64,000 bases of DNA from Flavobacterium turcicum. Its GTDB lineage: Bacteria; Bacteroidota; Bacteroidia; Flavobacteriales; Flavobacteriaceae. Numbering within the stretch: the first letter of the stretch is position 1; the number at the start of each line of letters is the position of its first letter. The position numbers and the translations under genes are program-made. This document shows, piece after piece, positions 18,070 through 26,118 of the stretch. The stretch spans positions 124,001 through 188,000 of the forward strand of contig NZ_JAAOBY010000005.1 in NCBI RefSeq assembly GCF_011365745.1, read 5' to 3'. Below the pieces are notes generated by a model, which worked only from the letters and a program-made list of their open reading frames with translations, searched no databases and was not told the DNA's origin.

Positions 18070-18696
18070 TTAAAGGTCCAGTAGCGCTTGTTTCTTAAGA
18101 TAATCCAACGCAAATTTTCCTTCATTAAAAAGCAAATCCAACGTACTTAAGTTGTTTAAGAATCCAAACTTATCATCAAATACTTGTGTGTAAGGCTCAA
18201 AAACGGATGTGTCTTTTTTTCCGTTTGCTAAATGTCTAAAATCTATAGTTTGACCATCTGTAATTTCGGGCGTGTAGACTGTTGTTGTGCTATAATCGAG
18301 TTTCAATCGCAGGCATTTCAAAACGATTTCAAGCGCTTCAAAATTTAAGTCTAATAAAAACTCATGCTGTTTTTCGAACAAAGGTCTGATATCGTCCTCA
18401 AAAAATTCAAAGAATGGTGAACTTCTATAGGCAGCTTCCAAAGATTTAAAGTGCTGTTTTTGCCATCCAAATTCGGTCTCAATGCGAATGTCTTTTGTTT
18501 TCTGGCGGTTCTCTTTTGAATGTTTTATAGGAATATTTAAAAGCTGAATTCCGTTTGGACTGTAAATATAAGTACGGTTACGGCTAGTTTGTTTTTGGAA
18601 ATTATCTTCTACTTCAAAGCTTACTTGATCCGCTTGTGCAATAGCAGCAAATTGACTGATGGATGGGAAGTAGGTAGGGTGTAAAATAATATTCAT
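18070..18696 (-). CDS. WbqC family protein
   Basis: A 208-aa WbqC-like protein. This family occurs in polysaccharide and O-antigen loci and is thought to act in sugar nucleotide metabolism, but its biochemical role is not settled. The start chosen (MNIILHPTYF) matches the family opening. A longer reading frame from 18738 would begin inside the hairpin at 18731-18770 and is less likely. Conserved text includes 'HPTYFPSISQF' and 'AYRSSPFFEFF'. It is downstream of lepB, separated by a terminator. Confidence 0.85.
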   Translation of the reverse strand: MNIILHPTYFPSISQFAAIAQADQVSFEVEDNFQKQTSRNRTYIYSPNGIQLLNIPIKHSKENRQKTKDIRIETEFGWQKQHFKSLEAAYRSSPFFEFFEDDIRPLFEKQHEFLLDLNFEALEIVLKCLRLKLDYSTTTVYTPEITDGQTIDFRHLANGKKDTSVFEPYTQVFDDKFGFLNNLSTLDLLFNEGKFALDYLKKQALLDL

Positions 18697-18730
18697 GATC
18701 GTTTGAAATAAAATGAGTAATAAAAAACAA

Positions 18731-18770
18731 AAATTCATAAAGGAAATCTACTGCTTTCCTTTATGAATTT
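18731..18770 (-). terminator. Strong terminator between lepB and wbqC
   Basis: A perfect 16-bp stem AAATTCATAAAGGAAA/TTTCCTTTATGAATTT with an 8-nt loop. Read on the minus strand the tail is TTTTGTTTTTTATT. It lies about 20 nt after the lepB stop. Confidence 0.75.
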
Positions 18771-18788
18771 TATTTGAGTATTTGAGTT

Positions 18789-20357
18789 TTAAACTTTTGA
18801 AGCTTTTCTCTTTTTCCAGAAATAATCTCCTACGAAAAAAACGACTAATCCAATCAAAAATAATTGTAGGTACGATTGTGGTTGTCCCTCGCCACTTACT
18901 GTGGTAAACACGCGTTCCCAACGAATTTTATTCAATCCTTTTCCGTTTGGATCAATGCTCAACCAAATAAAAATTGGTTTCCCTACAATATGATTTTCGG
19001 GTACAAAACCCCAATAACGGCTATCTTCAGAGTTGTGGCGGTTGTCACCCATCATCCAATAGTAATTTTGTTTAAAAGTGTAAGTAGTAGCTACTTTTCC
19101 GTTGATGCGGATTTCATCTCCTGTAACTTTTAAGTCATTTTGCTCATAATCGCTAATGATCGTTTTGTAAAAAGGCAACGTAGCGCTGTTCAAAGCTACC
19201 GTTTTCCCAGCTTCAGGAATGTAAATTGGTCCGTAGTTATCACTATTCCACTTTTGTACATGAGGGAAAACACCTTTACCAAAGTTAGCCTGATCAACAT
19301 CTTTAGCAATTTGTCTAACTACTGCTGTTACTCCAGGAGTATTTTTTAAAACCTCTGCAGATGCTTCGGTTAAAGCGCTCATGAAGATGGTATCTTTTGT
19401 TGTTTCATTAGTATAAAAAGCGCGATCAGTAATATCAAGTTCTTTAAAAAGATATTCTAAATCAATAGGCGTTTTACCATCAAGTGCAACTTTGTATGAG
19501 AATTGCGGTTTTGCGCGTTCTGGCAACGTTAATAATTTGCCGTCAATATATACGTAACCATCTTTAATCGATAATGAATCACCAGGAATACCAACACATC
19601 TTTTTACATAATTCGATTTTTTGTCAATTGGTTTGTCAGCTCTTCGTTTTGAAGTGTCAAAAAATCTGTAAACGGTATCAACAGGCCAGTTGAAAACCAC
19701 GATATCAGTACGTTCTATTTTTTGAGTGCCAGGCATGCGCATGTACGGCAATTGAGGCCATTTTAAGTATGATTTTTTGTGCGTTAATGGTATAGAATCG
19801 TGTACCATTGGCAATGCAACAGTGGTCATAGGTACTCTTGCGCCATAATTCACCTTACTTACAAACAAAAAGTCACCAACTAACAATGATTTTTCAAGTG
19901 ATGATGTCGGGATTGTGTAAGGTTGAATAAAATACGTATGAACGATTGTTGCCACCACAATGGCAAACAATAATGAACTAATTGTATCAGCAGCTTTGGT
20001 TTGTGGTGTCAAATTTCTATCTTCTATGTACGTCAATTTTTGAGTGTAATTGATGTAGTAGATGTACAATCCTAAAGTTACAATTCCTAAAAAGGTATCC
20101 AAAGAACTTTTTTTTCCAAAACTGCGTAAGGTTTCAACCCAAATTACTGGAAACAAAATTAAATTGATAATTGGAATAAAAAGCAACACGGTCCACCAAG
20201 TTGGTCGACCAATTATTTTCATTAAAACAATGGCATTGTATACCGGAATAGCTGCTTCCCAGCTTTTGCGCCCAGCGGCAACATACAATTTCCAGGTTCC
20301 TAAAAAGTGGATCAACTGTACTATCAAGAAAAAAACGAACCATTGATATGCTGTCAT
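18789..20357 (-). CDS. lepB: Signal peptidase I with N-terminal DUF5684-like membrane domain
   Basis: Removes signal peptides from exported proteins at the inner membrane. The 522-aa protein opens with a multi-helix domain of about 110 residues (DUF5684 type). The peptidase part starts near 125 with a membrane helix, then the catalytic Ser153 in 'IPTSSLEKSLL' and the general-base Lys252 in 'YVKRCVGIPGDSLSI'. Box E is 'MMGDNRHNSEDSRYWGFVP'. A large insert lies between boxes D and E (about 280-415), as in other Bacteroidota LepB. A last hydrophobic helix is near the C-terminus (about 493-513). It is last in the parA-lepB gene run. Confidence 0.93.
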   Translation of the reverse strand: MTAYQWFVFFLIVQLIHFLGTWKLYVAAGRKSWEAAIPVYNAIVLMKIIGRPTWWTVLLFIPIINLILFPVIWVETLRSFGKKSSLDTFLGIVTLGLYIYYINYTQKLTYIEDRNLTPQTKAADTISSLLFAIVVATIVHTYFIQPYTIPTSSLEKSLLVGDFLFVSKVNYGARVPMTTVALPMVHDSIPLTHKKSYLKWPQLPYMRMPGTQKIERTDIVVFNWPVDTVYRFFDTSKRRADKPIDKKSNYVKRCVGIPGDSLSIKDGYVYIDGKLLTLPERAKPQFSYKVALDGKTPIDLEYLFKELDITDRAFYTNETTKDTIFMSALTEASAEVLKNTPGVTAVVRQIAKDVDQANFGKGVFPHVQKWNSDNYGPIYIPEAGKTVALNSATLPFYKTIISDYEQNDLKVTGDEIRINGKVATTYTFKQNYYWMMGDNRHNSEDSRYWGFVPENHIVGKPIFIWLSIDPNGKGLNKIRWERVFTTVSGEGQPQSYLQLFLIGLVVFFVGDYFWKKRKASKV

Positions 20358-20423
20358 GATATATTTATTTTAGTAAAAGAGCTGTATTTTATGATACTAC
20401 TTTTATTTAAGTTATTTTATTGA

Positions 20424-21122
20424 TTATAGTTCTAGAACGTCGCGCATTGTAAATATTCCTGTTTTGCCTACAATCCATTCAGCGGCAATAACTGCGCCTA
20501 ATGCAAAACCTTCACGATTGTGTGCCGTGTGTTTTATTTCGATGGCATCAACAGTAGAGTCGTACGTCACTGTATGCGTTCCAGGAACGTTTCCTATTCG
20601 TTTGGCTTCAATGTGGATTTCATTTGCCACGGCATTTTCCAATGTCCAATTATTGTAATTGCTGTTTTCAATAATTCCTTTCGCTAATGAAATGGCGGTA
20701 CCACTTGGAGCGTCTAATTTTTGTGTATGGTGAATTTCTTCCATGCTTACGCCATAACTATTAAATTTAGCCATCATTTTAGCTAGGTATTCATTCAACT
20801 CAAAAAAGATATTTACTCCTAAACTGAAATTAGAGCTCGATATAAAAGCACCTTTTTTTTCTGTGCAAAGTGCAGCAACAGTTTCATATTGGTCTAACCA
20901 GCCTGTCGTGCCTGATACAACAGGTACATTGGCATGAAAACAGCTACTGATGTTGTTGGCTGCAGCGCTTGGTACACTAAAATCAATTGCTACATCAGCT
21001 TGTTCTAGTCCATCAAAGCTATTATTTTGATCTTTTTTTAAAACGATTTCATGGCCCCTTTCAAGAGCAATTCGCTCTATAACTTGTCCCATTTTTCCGT
21101 ATCCTAAAAGCGCAATTTTCAT
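20424..21122 (-). CDS. dapB: 4-hydroxy-tetrahydrodipicolinate reductase
   Basis: Reduces the dihydrodipicolinate precursor on the path to lysine and meso-diaminopimelate, the peptidoglycan cross-link. Motifs: the NAD(P)-binding 'LLGYGKMGQVIERIA' at the start, 'SGTTGW', 'SSNFSLGVNIF', and the catalytic 'EIHHTQKLDAPSGTA' with His-His and Lys. The length of 232 aa is typical of the shorter Bacteroidota DapB. It sits 66 nt upstream of lepB and 3 nt after the small membrane protein gene, so it is within the same gene run. Confidence 0.95.
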   Translation of the reverse strand: MKIALLGYGKMGQVIERIALERGHEIVLKKDQNNSFDGLEQADVAIDFSVPSAAANNISSCFHANVPVVSGTTGWLDQYETVAALCTEKKGAFISSSNFSLGVNIFFELNEYLAKMMAKFNSYGVSMEEIHHTQKLDAPSGTAISLAKGIIENSNYNNWTLENAVANEIHIEAKRIGNVPGTHTVTYDSTVDAIEIKHTAHNREGFALGAVIAAEWIVGKTGIFTMRDVLEL

Positions 21123-21125
21123 TTT

Positions 21126-21323
21126 TTATTTTTTAAATTTTTTATAATAGAGACCAATTGGAGCCAAGCTTATCAACGCTCCCAAGAAAAACCCTGAAGA
21201 AAAATCATTCATTTTAATCGGTGCAAAAAGACTGATTTCAGAATAATTTACAACTGTTATGACCAGCAAAGCGGTTATTAGCAGCAGGTATTGGTTTCGA
21301 GTTGTATTTGCTAGTAATGCCAT
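21126..21323 (-). CDS. Small two-helix membrane protein, function unknown
   Basis: A 65-aa protein not recognised to a named family. Two predicted membrane helices (about 13-32 and 43-58) flank a short polar loop; the C-terminus is basic (YYKKFKK). It lies between the DUF5683 gene (13 nt upstream) and dapB (3 nt downstream), with the same strand and tight spacing, which supports it being a real gene. Confidence 0.7.
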   Translation of the reverse strand: MALLANTTRNQYLLLITALLVITVVNYSEISLFAPIKMNDFSSGFFLGALISLAPIGLYYKKFKK

Positions 21324-21336
21324 AGCGATGTAATTT

Positions 21337-21897
21337 TTAAAAGCGATAATTTAATGTTAGTCCAACATTAGTGCGCATTGTTACATCATTTGGATAAAGA
21401 ACTGGTTTTAGCGATAAGTTTTCATCAACATTAAACTGCAATAAAGCCGCATCAACATTGGCATCAATTATATTTAAAGCATAAAAAGCTGCAATAAATA
21501 AAGCAGATAAATCGCGGTTACGTTGGTAAAATTTTTGACCAGCAATCAAACGGTTGTTATCTAAAAATGCTAAATCTTCAGTTACTACGCCTTCTAGTCG
21601 TGCTTTGTAAGCAGTGCGATACTGACGGTACCTTTTGTTGCTGTCAACATAAAAGTAAACACTTGTTCCAATAGCCCCATAGACTAGCGGAATTTTCCAA
21701 TATTTTTTGTTGTAGGCTTGCCCTAAACCAGGCAAAACAGCCGAATAAAAGGCTGCTTTGGCAGGGGTTAATGGGTCGATATTGTTAGATTGTACAGAAT
21801 CTTTTGCAACTAAAATGGTAGCGTTTTTCTTTTGTGCAAAAACAGAAACGCTCGTTAGTAAAAACAGAAACAATACAAGGATTGACGATTTAAACAC
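21337..21897 (-). CDS. DUF5683 family exported protein
   Basis: A 186-aa protein with a signal peptide (1-22, ending VFAQ), a segment 'DPLTPAKAAFYSAVLPGLGQAYNKKYWKIPLVYGA' near residues 42-78 that is diagnostic of DUF5683, and a membrane-like hydrophobic stretch. Function is unknown. Its start overlaps the last base of parB, so translation is probably coupled to parB. This parA-parB-DUF5683-dapB-lepB order is one I associate with flavobacterial genomes. Confidence 0.85.
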   Translation of the reverse strand: MFKSSILVLFLFLLTSVSVFAQKKNATILVAKDSVQSNNIDPLTPAKAAFYSAVLPGLGQAYNKKYWKIPLVYGAIGTSVYFYVDSNKRYRQYRTAYKARLEGVVTEDLAFLDNNRLIAGQKFYQRNRDLSALFIAAFYALNIIDANVDAALLQFNVDENLSLKPVLYPNDVTMRTNVGLTLNYRF

Positions 21898-22796
21898 TAG
21901 GTTTTAATTAGTTTAATAATTCTATTAAAATCTTCCTCAGAGTGAAAAGGAATAGTAATTTTTCCTTTTCCGTTACCAGCCACTTTAACATCTACTTTGG
22001 TTCCAAAATAGGAGGCAAAATCATTTTTATGATCTTCGGCAATCTCAAATGAGGCTGCTTTTGGTTTACCGGCTGCTTTTGGTTTCAAACTTTCTTGGTA
22101 GTTTTTTACCAAAGTTTCTGTTTCGCGTACCGATAAATTTTGACTTACGATTTTTTGGTAAATATCAGCTTGAGCATCTTGGTTCTCAATATTAATGATA
22201 GCACGACCGTGACCCATGCTTATAAAACCATCACGTATTCCGGTTTGAATGATTGGATCTAATTTTAACAGACGTAAATAATTGGCAATCGTAGATCTTT
22301 TTTTACCCACACGCTCGCTCATTTGCTCCTGCGTCAACTGAATTTCATCCATCAAACGTTGGTATGAAAGTGCAATTTCGATAGGATCAAGGTCATGGCG
22401 CTGAATGTTTTCTACCAAGGCCATTACCAGCGACTCGTTATCGTTAGCAATTCGGATGTAAGCAGGTACAGTAGTTAAGCCTACAAGTGTAGAGGCACGC
22501 AAACGACGTTCCCCTGATATTAATTGAAATTTATTGAAATCTAATTTACGTACAGTAATAGGTTGAATAACCCCGAGTTCCTTGATCGAAGTTGCCAATT
22601 CACGTAATGATTCCTCATTAAAATTACTTCTTGGCTGGAACGGGTTAATTTCAATTGCTGCAATTTCAAGCTCAATAATATTACCTACAACCTTATCGGC
22701 ATTTTTATCATCAACGGATTTGATATCGTTTTCAGGATCTTTTAACAATGCTGATAATCCTCTTCCTAAGGCTTGTTTTTTAATTGCTTGTGCCAT
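21897..22796 (-). CDS. parB: Chromosome partitioning protein ParB
   Basis: A 299-aa ParB/Spo0J family CTPase clamp that binds parS sites and partners ParA in chromosome segregation. The N-terminus has 'ALGRGLSALLKD', and the CTP-binding motif GERRLR is at 95-100, with 'VENIQRHDLDPIE' after it. The helix-turn-helix DNA-binding segment is 'LTQEQMSERVGKKRSTIANY'. The C-terminal dimer region ends in 'SEEDFNRIIKLIKT'. It follows parA with a 4-nt gap. No parS palindrome was seen by eye near the genes. Confidence 0.95.
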   Translation of the reverse strand: MAQAIKKQALGRGLSALLKDPENDIKSVDDKNADKVVGNIIELEIAAIEINPFQPRSNFNEESLRELATSIKELGVIQPITVRKLDFNKFQLISGERRLRASTLVGLTTVPAYIRIANDNESLVMALVENIQRHDLDPIEIALSYQRLMDEIQLTQEQMSERVGKKRSTIANYLRLLKLDPIIQTGIRDGFISMGHGRAIINIENQDAQADIYQKIVSQNLSVRETETLVKNYQESLKPKAAGKPKAASFEIAEDHKNDFASYFGTKVDVKVAGNGKGKITIPFHSEEDFNRIIKLIKT

Positions 22797-22800
22797 AAAA

Positions 22801-23568
22801 TTATTTACTGTTTTTCTTTATTATCTCTTGTGCAAGGTGCAAGTAATTTACAGCTCCTTTACTTGTAGCATCATAGTTAATAATGCTTTCACCAAAACTT
22901 GGTGCTTCGCTTAGTTTTACATTGCGTTGAATGATGGTTTCAAAAACCATATCGTTAAAGTGCTTTTGAACCTCTTCAACAACTTGGTTAGACAAACGCA
23001 AGCGCGAGTCAAACATAGTCAGCAATAATCCTTCAATGTCTAAGTTTGGATTGTGAATTTTTTGGATACTTTTAATAGTATTCAATAATTTTCCCAGACC
23101 TTCTAACGCAAAGTATTCACATTGAATAGGAATAACTACTGAATCTGCCGCTGTCAAAGCATTCAAAGTTAATAAACCTAACGATGGTGCGCAGTCTATG
23201 ATAATATAATCGTACTCTTCGCGAACACTTTCTAGCGCTTTTTTAAGCATGTATTCACGATTTTCCTTGTCAACCAACTCAATTTCTATAGCAACAAGGT
23301 CAATATGCGCAGGAATAACATCCACATTGGGAGCTGAACAGGTAACAACAGCTTCTTTTGGAGTGTGACTGTGCTCCAATATTTGATACGTACCGATCTC
23401 AACTGATTCTACATCAATACCCAATCCTGACGAAGCATTGGCCTGCGGATCAGCATCTATTAGTAATACTTTTTTTTCTAAAACGCCTAATGAAGCAGCA
23501 AGATTGACCGATGTAGTAGTCTTTCCAACGCCTCCTTTTTGATTAGCAATCGCGATGATTTTGCCCAT
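22801..23568 (-). CDS. parA: Chromosome partitioning ATPase ParA
   Basis: A 255-aa Soj/ParA-type P-loop ATPase that drives chromosome segregation together with ParB. The deviant Walker A 'KGGVGKTT' is at 11-18, the switch 'LLIDADPQANASSGLG' follows, and the 'DYIIIDCAPSLGLLTLNAL' region is intact. It is the first gene of the gene run that continues through parB, DUF5683, dapB and lepB. Confidence 0.96.
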   Translation of the reverse strand: MGKIIAIANQKGGVGKTTTSVNLAASLGVLEKKVLLIDADPQANASSGLGIDVESVEIGTYQILEHSHTPKEAVVTCSAPNVDVIPAHIDLVAIEIELVDKENREYMLKKALESVREEYDYIIIDCAPSLGLLTLNALTAADSVVIPIQCEYFALEGLGKLLNTIKSIQKIHNPNLDIEGLLLTMFDSRLRLSNQVVEEVQKHFNDMVFETIIQRNVKLSEAPSFGESIINYDATSKGAVNYLHLAQEIIKKNSK

Positions 23569-23703
23569 TTATTTTTCTGAATTTTGAACCGTAAAAATAC
23601 AATTTTTTATGGTTCATGAAAATCTATTTTGTTAACAATCGATTAACCACGATTTAAAAGTAGTACATCAACTGTTCTTTTTTGTCTTTACTTTTTTTAT
23701 TTT

Positions 23704-23850
23704 AAAGCTATTCCAGCTGTGCACTTCAAGGTTTCGTAGTCGTATTTACTTTTTAAAAGCCCCAAAAGGAGCTTCCTTTTGTCGCTCTTTTAGGTCTAAA
23801 AAAGTAGCATACAACCTGCGCAACGCTTTTCGTTGCCATCTGGGCTAGGG
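23704..23850 (+). repeat. Dispersed intergenic repeat, copy 1 (degenerate)
   Basis: This lies in the 402-nt gene-free stretch 23569-23970 between parA and tRNA-Pro. Its ends, AGCTATTCCAGCT (23706-23718) and TTGCCATCTGGGCTAGGG (23833-23850), resemble those of the copy at 29052-29155; the right ends agree at 16 of 18 bases. Inside is a perfect small hairpin CAAAAGGA-GCT-TCCTTTTG (23763-23781). The remainder of the gap is AT-rich with no gene seen. I associate similar GGGCTAGGG-ended elements with Flavobacterium intergenic DNA, but have not checked. Confidence 0.5.
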
Positions 23851-23970
23851 AAAACTGCCGACTTTAAATTTAATCAGGCTTAACTGAAATAGTAATAAAA
23901 AATATTTCTAGTCGATATTAAACAAAATACTTGCGCAAGCCAAAAAGAGTTGTATATTTGCACCCGCTTT

Positions 23971-24045
23971 CGGGGTGTAGCGTAGCTCGGTTATCGCGCC
24001 TGCTTTGGGAGCAGGAGGCCGCAGGTTCGAATCCTGCCACCCCGA
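23971..24045 (+). tRNA. tRNA-Pro (anticodon TGG)
   Basis: A complete cloverleaf: acceptor stem CGGGGTG/CACCCCG, the anticodon arm CCTGC-TTTGGGA-GCAGG with anticodon TGG, and the T arm GCAGG-TTCGAAT-CCTGC. The discriminator is A and no CCA is encoded. It decodes CCA (and other proline codons by wobble). It stands alone on the plus strand and is followed by a strong terminator. Confidence 0.95.
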
Positions 24046-24050
24046 CAAAA

Positions 24051-24078
24051 GCCGAACAATCTTGTTCGGCTTTTTTTT
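24051..24078 (+). terminator. Terminator after tRNA-Pro
   Basis: The stem GCCGAAC/GTTCGGC with a 6-nt loop is followed by T8. It begins 5 nt after the tRNA. Confidence 0.9.
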
Positions 24079-24141
24079 ATTCCTCTATAATCAGATAATA
24101 AAAACTGATTCCAGCCTCTGTTTTTTACAATAATAAAAACT

Positions 24142-24149
24142 TACTTTTG
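24142..24149 (+). promoter_or_regulatory. -7 element upstream of trxB
   Basis: TACTTTTG matches TAnnTTTG, 29 nt before the trxB ATG. The -33 region is T-rich and does not show a clear TTTG. Confidence 0.45.
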
Positions 24150-24178
24150 TGCTGTTACAAAATTAAATCGCAAGTATT

Positions 24179-25126
24179 ATGTCAGATTCAATCGAAAAAA
24201 TAAAATGTCTTATCATAGGATCAGGACCAGCAGGTTACACAGCAGCTATTTATGCTGCTAGAGCTAATATGAATCCAGTGGTATATCAAGGAATGCAGCC
24301 TGGTGGACAATTGACCACTACAAATGAAGTAGAAAACTGGCCAGGAAATCCAGAAGGAATTACAGGACCAGAAATGATGGTGGGCCTTCAAGCGCAAGCA
24401 CAACGTTTTGGTACTGATGTGCGTGACGGTTGGGCAACCAAAGTAGACTTTTCAGGACCAATTCATAAAGTTTGGATCAATGAAACCAAAGAGCTACACT
24501 GTGAAACCGTAATCATTTCAACAGGAGCATCTGCTAAATATTTAGGTTTGCCTTCAGAGCAGCATTATTTACAAATGGGCGGTGGCGTTTCGGCATGTGC
24601 TGTTTGTGATGGTTTTTTCTATAGAAATCAAGAGGTTGTAATTGTTGGTGCAGGAGATTCTGCTTGTGAAGAAGCGCATTATTTATCTAAACTTTGTAAA
24701 AAAGTAACTATGCTAGTTCGTAGCGAAAAATTTAGAGCCTCTAAAATTATGGAAGCTCGCGTTCGCAAAACGGAAAATATTGAAATTTTACTAAACCATG
24801 ATACTGTTGAAGTATTAGGTGACGGTCAAGTGGTAGAGGCTATCAAGGTTTTGAATAAATCTACTAACGAAACATACGATATTCCTGCAACTGGATTTTT
24901 TGTAGCCATTGGTCACAAGCCAAATACAGATATCTTTAAGGAATATATCACTTTAGACGAAACGGGTTACATTGTTAACACTCCAGGAAGTTCTAAAACT
25001 AATGTGGAAGGTGTTTTTGTAGCAGGTGATGCCGCTGATCACGTTTACCGTCAAGCAATTACTGCTGCTGGAACAGGATGTATGGCTGCGCTAGATGCAG
25101 AGAGATATTTGGCTGCACAAGAGTAA
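24179..25126 (+). CDS. trxB: Thioredoxin-disulfide reductase
   Basis: Reduces thioredoxin with NADPH through FAD and a redox cysteine pair. FAD motif 'GSGPAGYTAAIYAARA' (15-30), redox motif CAVC at 140-143, NADPH-binding 'VIVGAGDSACEEAHYL', and a C-terminal FAD segment 'GVFVAGDAADHVYRQAITAAGTG'. The length of 315 aa is standard for the low-molecular-weight bacterial type. It is a single-gene unit between its own -7 element and a bidirectional terminator. Confidence 0.96.
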   Translation: MSDSIEKIKCLIIGSGPAGYTAAIYAARANMNPVVYQGMQPGGQLTTTNEVENWPGNPEGITGPEMMVGLQAQAQRFGTDVRDGWATKVDFSGPIHKVWINETKELHCETVIISTGASAKYLGLPSEQHYLQMGGGVSACAVCDGFFYRNQEVVIVGAGDSACEEAHYLSKLCKKVTMLVRSEKFRASKIMEARVRKTENIEILLNHDTVEVLGDGQVVEAIKVLNKSTNETYDIPATGFFVAIGHKPNTDIFKEYITLDETGYIVNTPGSSKTNVEGVFVAGDAADHVYRQAITAAGTGCMAALDAERYLAAQE

Positions 25127-25143
25127 AAGAGTTAATTTTAAAT

Positions 25144-25181
25144 AAAAAAGTCCCATTTGCTTCAGCAAATGGGACTTTTTT
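25144..25181. terminator. Bidirectional terminator between trxB and GIN-domain gene
   Basis: The stem AGTCCCATTTGCT/AGCAAATGGGACT (13 bp) with a very short loop is flanked by A6 and T6. It can end both trxB (+) and the GIN-domain gene (-). Confidence 0.88.
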
Positions 25182-25206
25182 GTAAAACTGCGTTTTAGCA
25201 CTGAAT

Positions 25207-26037
25207 TTATTTTAGTTTTTTAATCAATTTGGCTTCATCACTAAATTGTTTTAATTCAATTTTTGGATTGCCAATAAGTTGTACTTCAGCTTTTGTTGAG
25301 GCTGAAATTGTTATTGTGCTGCTAGCATTTACTGAACTTGTAGTGTAACCTTCAGCTACCAAAGTTACATTTTTCAAAGTAAGTTTGTTGGCTGTCAATG
25401 TAGCGTTGTTGTCAAGGCGAATAGTTGCTGTAGTTGCGTCTCCTTCAATTTTTGCTTCTGATTTTTGGTACTGATCAATTTGTAAATCAGTTGCATTTAT
25501 TAATGCTTTGACAGTTGCATTTTTACTTAATTCCAAACGACAATTTTCAGATTTAATATTTAGTTCAGCCTTAACCTTGTCATTGGCTTTGTATTCAAAA
25601 TTACTTGCGTTAATGTTCATGAAGAGGGCAACATTATCTGTAGCATCCAATTTTATTGAAGGCAACAACAATTCTTGTATTGCAGTAACTTTTGCTTCAC
25701 CTTTAGCCGTAATTTGTCTTAAGGCTCCCGTATAGCTGAGGCGCACCAAAAGTTTTTTATACGAGGTGGCATTTTTGGTGGTGTAAATTCGTAAGGTTCC
25801 GTCGCGTTCTTCTACTTTAATTCCATCTTGTAAATTCTCATCAGCTTCAATTTTCAAATCTGCTTTTTCGCCACGTTCTAGGTTGATTTCTAGGTTGTCC
25901 TCAATTTCTAAACGTTCAAAATCAGCGATAGATCTATTTTCGACAGTGACTATTTTACTACCTTTTATTTTTTCTTTTTTTTGAGCGGTTGCAATTGTGA
26001 AGCAAAGCAGTAAAAGTAGGGCGGCATATTTTTTCAT
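25207..26037 (-). CDS. GIN-domain (DUF2807-type) exported protein 2
   Basis: A 276-aa exported protein with a signal peptide (1-19) and a repetitive beta-solenoid-like body of the head GIN domain (DUF2807) type, known from Bacteroidota proteins once called putative autotransporter adhesins. Signs are 'FERLEIEDNLEINLERGEKADLKIEADENL' style spacing and recurring short hydrophobic strands. Function is not established. It follows the first GIN gene by 81 nt, with a terminator hairpin in between (26066-26100). Confidence 0.8.
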   Translation of the reverse strand: MKKYAALLLLLCFTIATAQKKEKIKGSKIVTVENRSIADFERLEIEDNLEINLERGEKADLKIEADENLQDGIKVEERDGTLRIYTTKNATSYKKLLVRLSYTGALRQITAKGEAKVTAIQELLLPSIKLDATDNVALFMNINASNFEYKANDKVKAELNIKSENCRLELSKNATVKALINATDLQIDQYQKSEAKIEGDATTATIRLDNNATLTANKLTLKNVTLVAEGYTTSSVNASSTITISASTKAEVQLIGNPKIELKQFSDEAKLIKKLK

Positions 26038-26065
26038 AGTATAAACGAATTAGGTATGTAACAAA

Positions 26066-26100
26066 TATAAAAAAATCATCCACTTGTGATGGATGATTTC
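26066..26100 (-). terminator. Terminator between the two GIN-domain genes
   Basis: The stem AAATCATCC/GGATGATTT with a 9-nt loop is followed on the minus strand by a T-rich run (TTTTTTTATATTTG). It would end transcription of the PadR-PspC-GIN cluster before the second GIN gene. Confidence 0.7.
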
Positions 26101-26118
26101 ATTTCTTTTTGTGATTTG

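Noticed and set aside
18697..18738. Longer start for the WbqC protein
   Set aside because: It would begin inside the lepB terminator hairpin and does not match the family start.
23569..23970. A hidden gene or CRISPR in the parA-tRNA gap
   Set aside because: No open frame with family similarity and no regularly spaced repeats were seen; only the degenerate repeat and AT-rich sequence.
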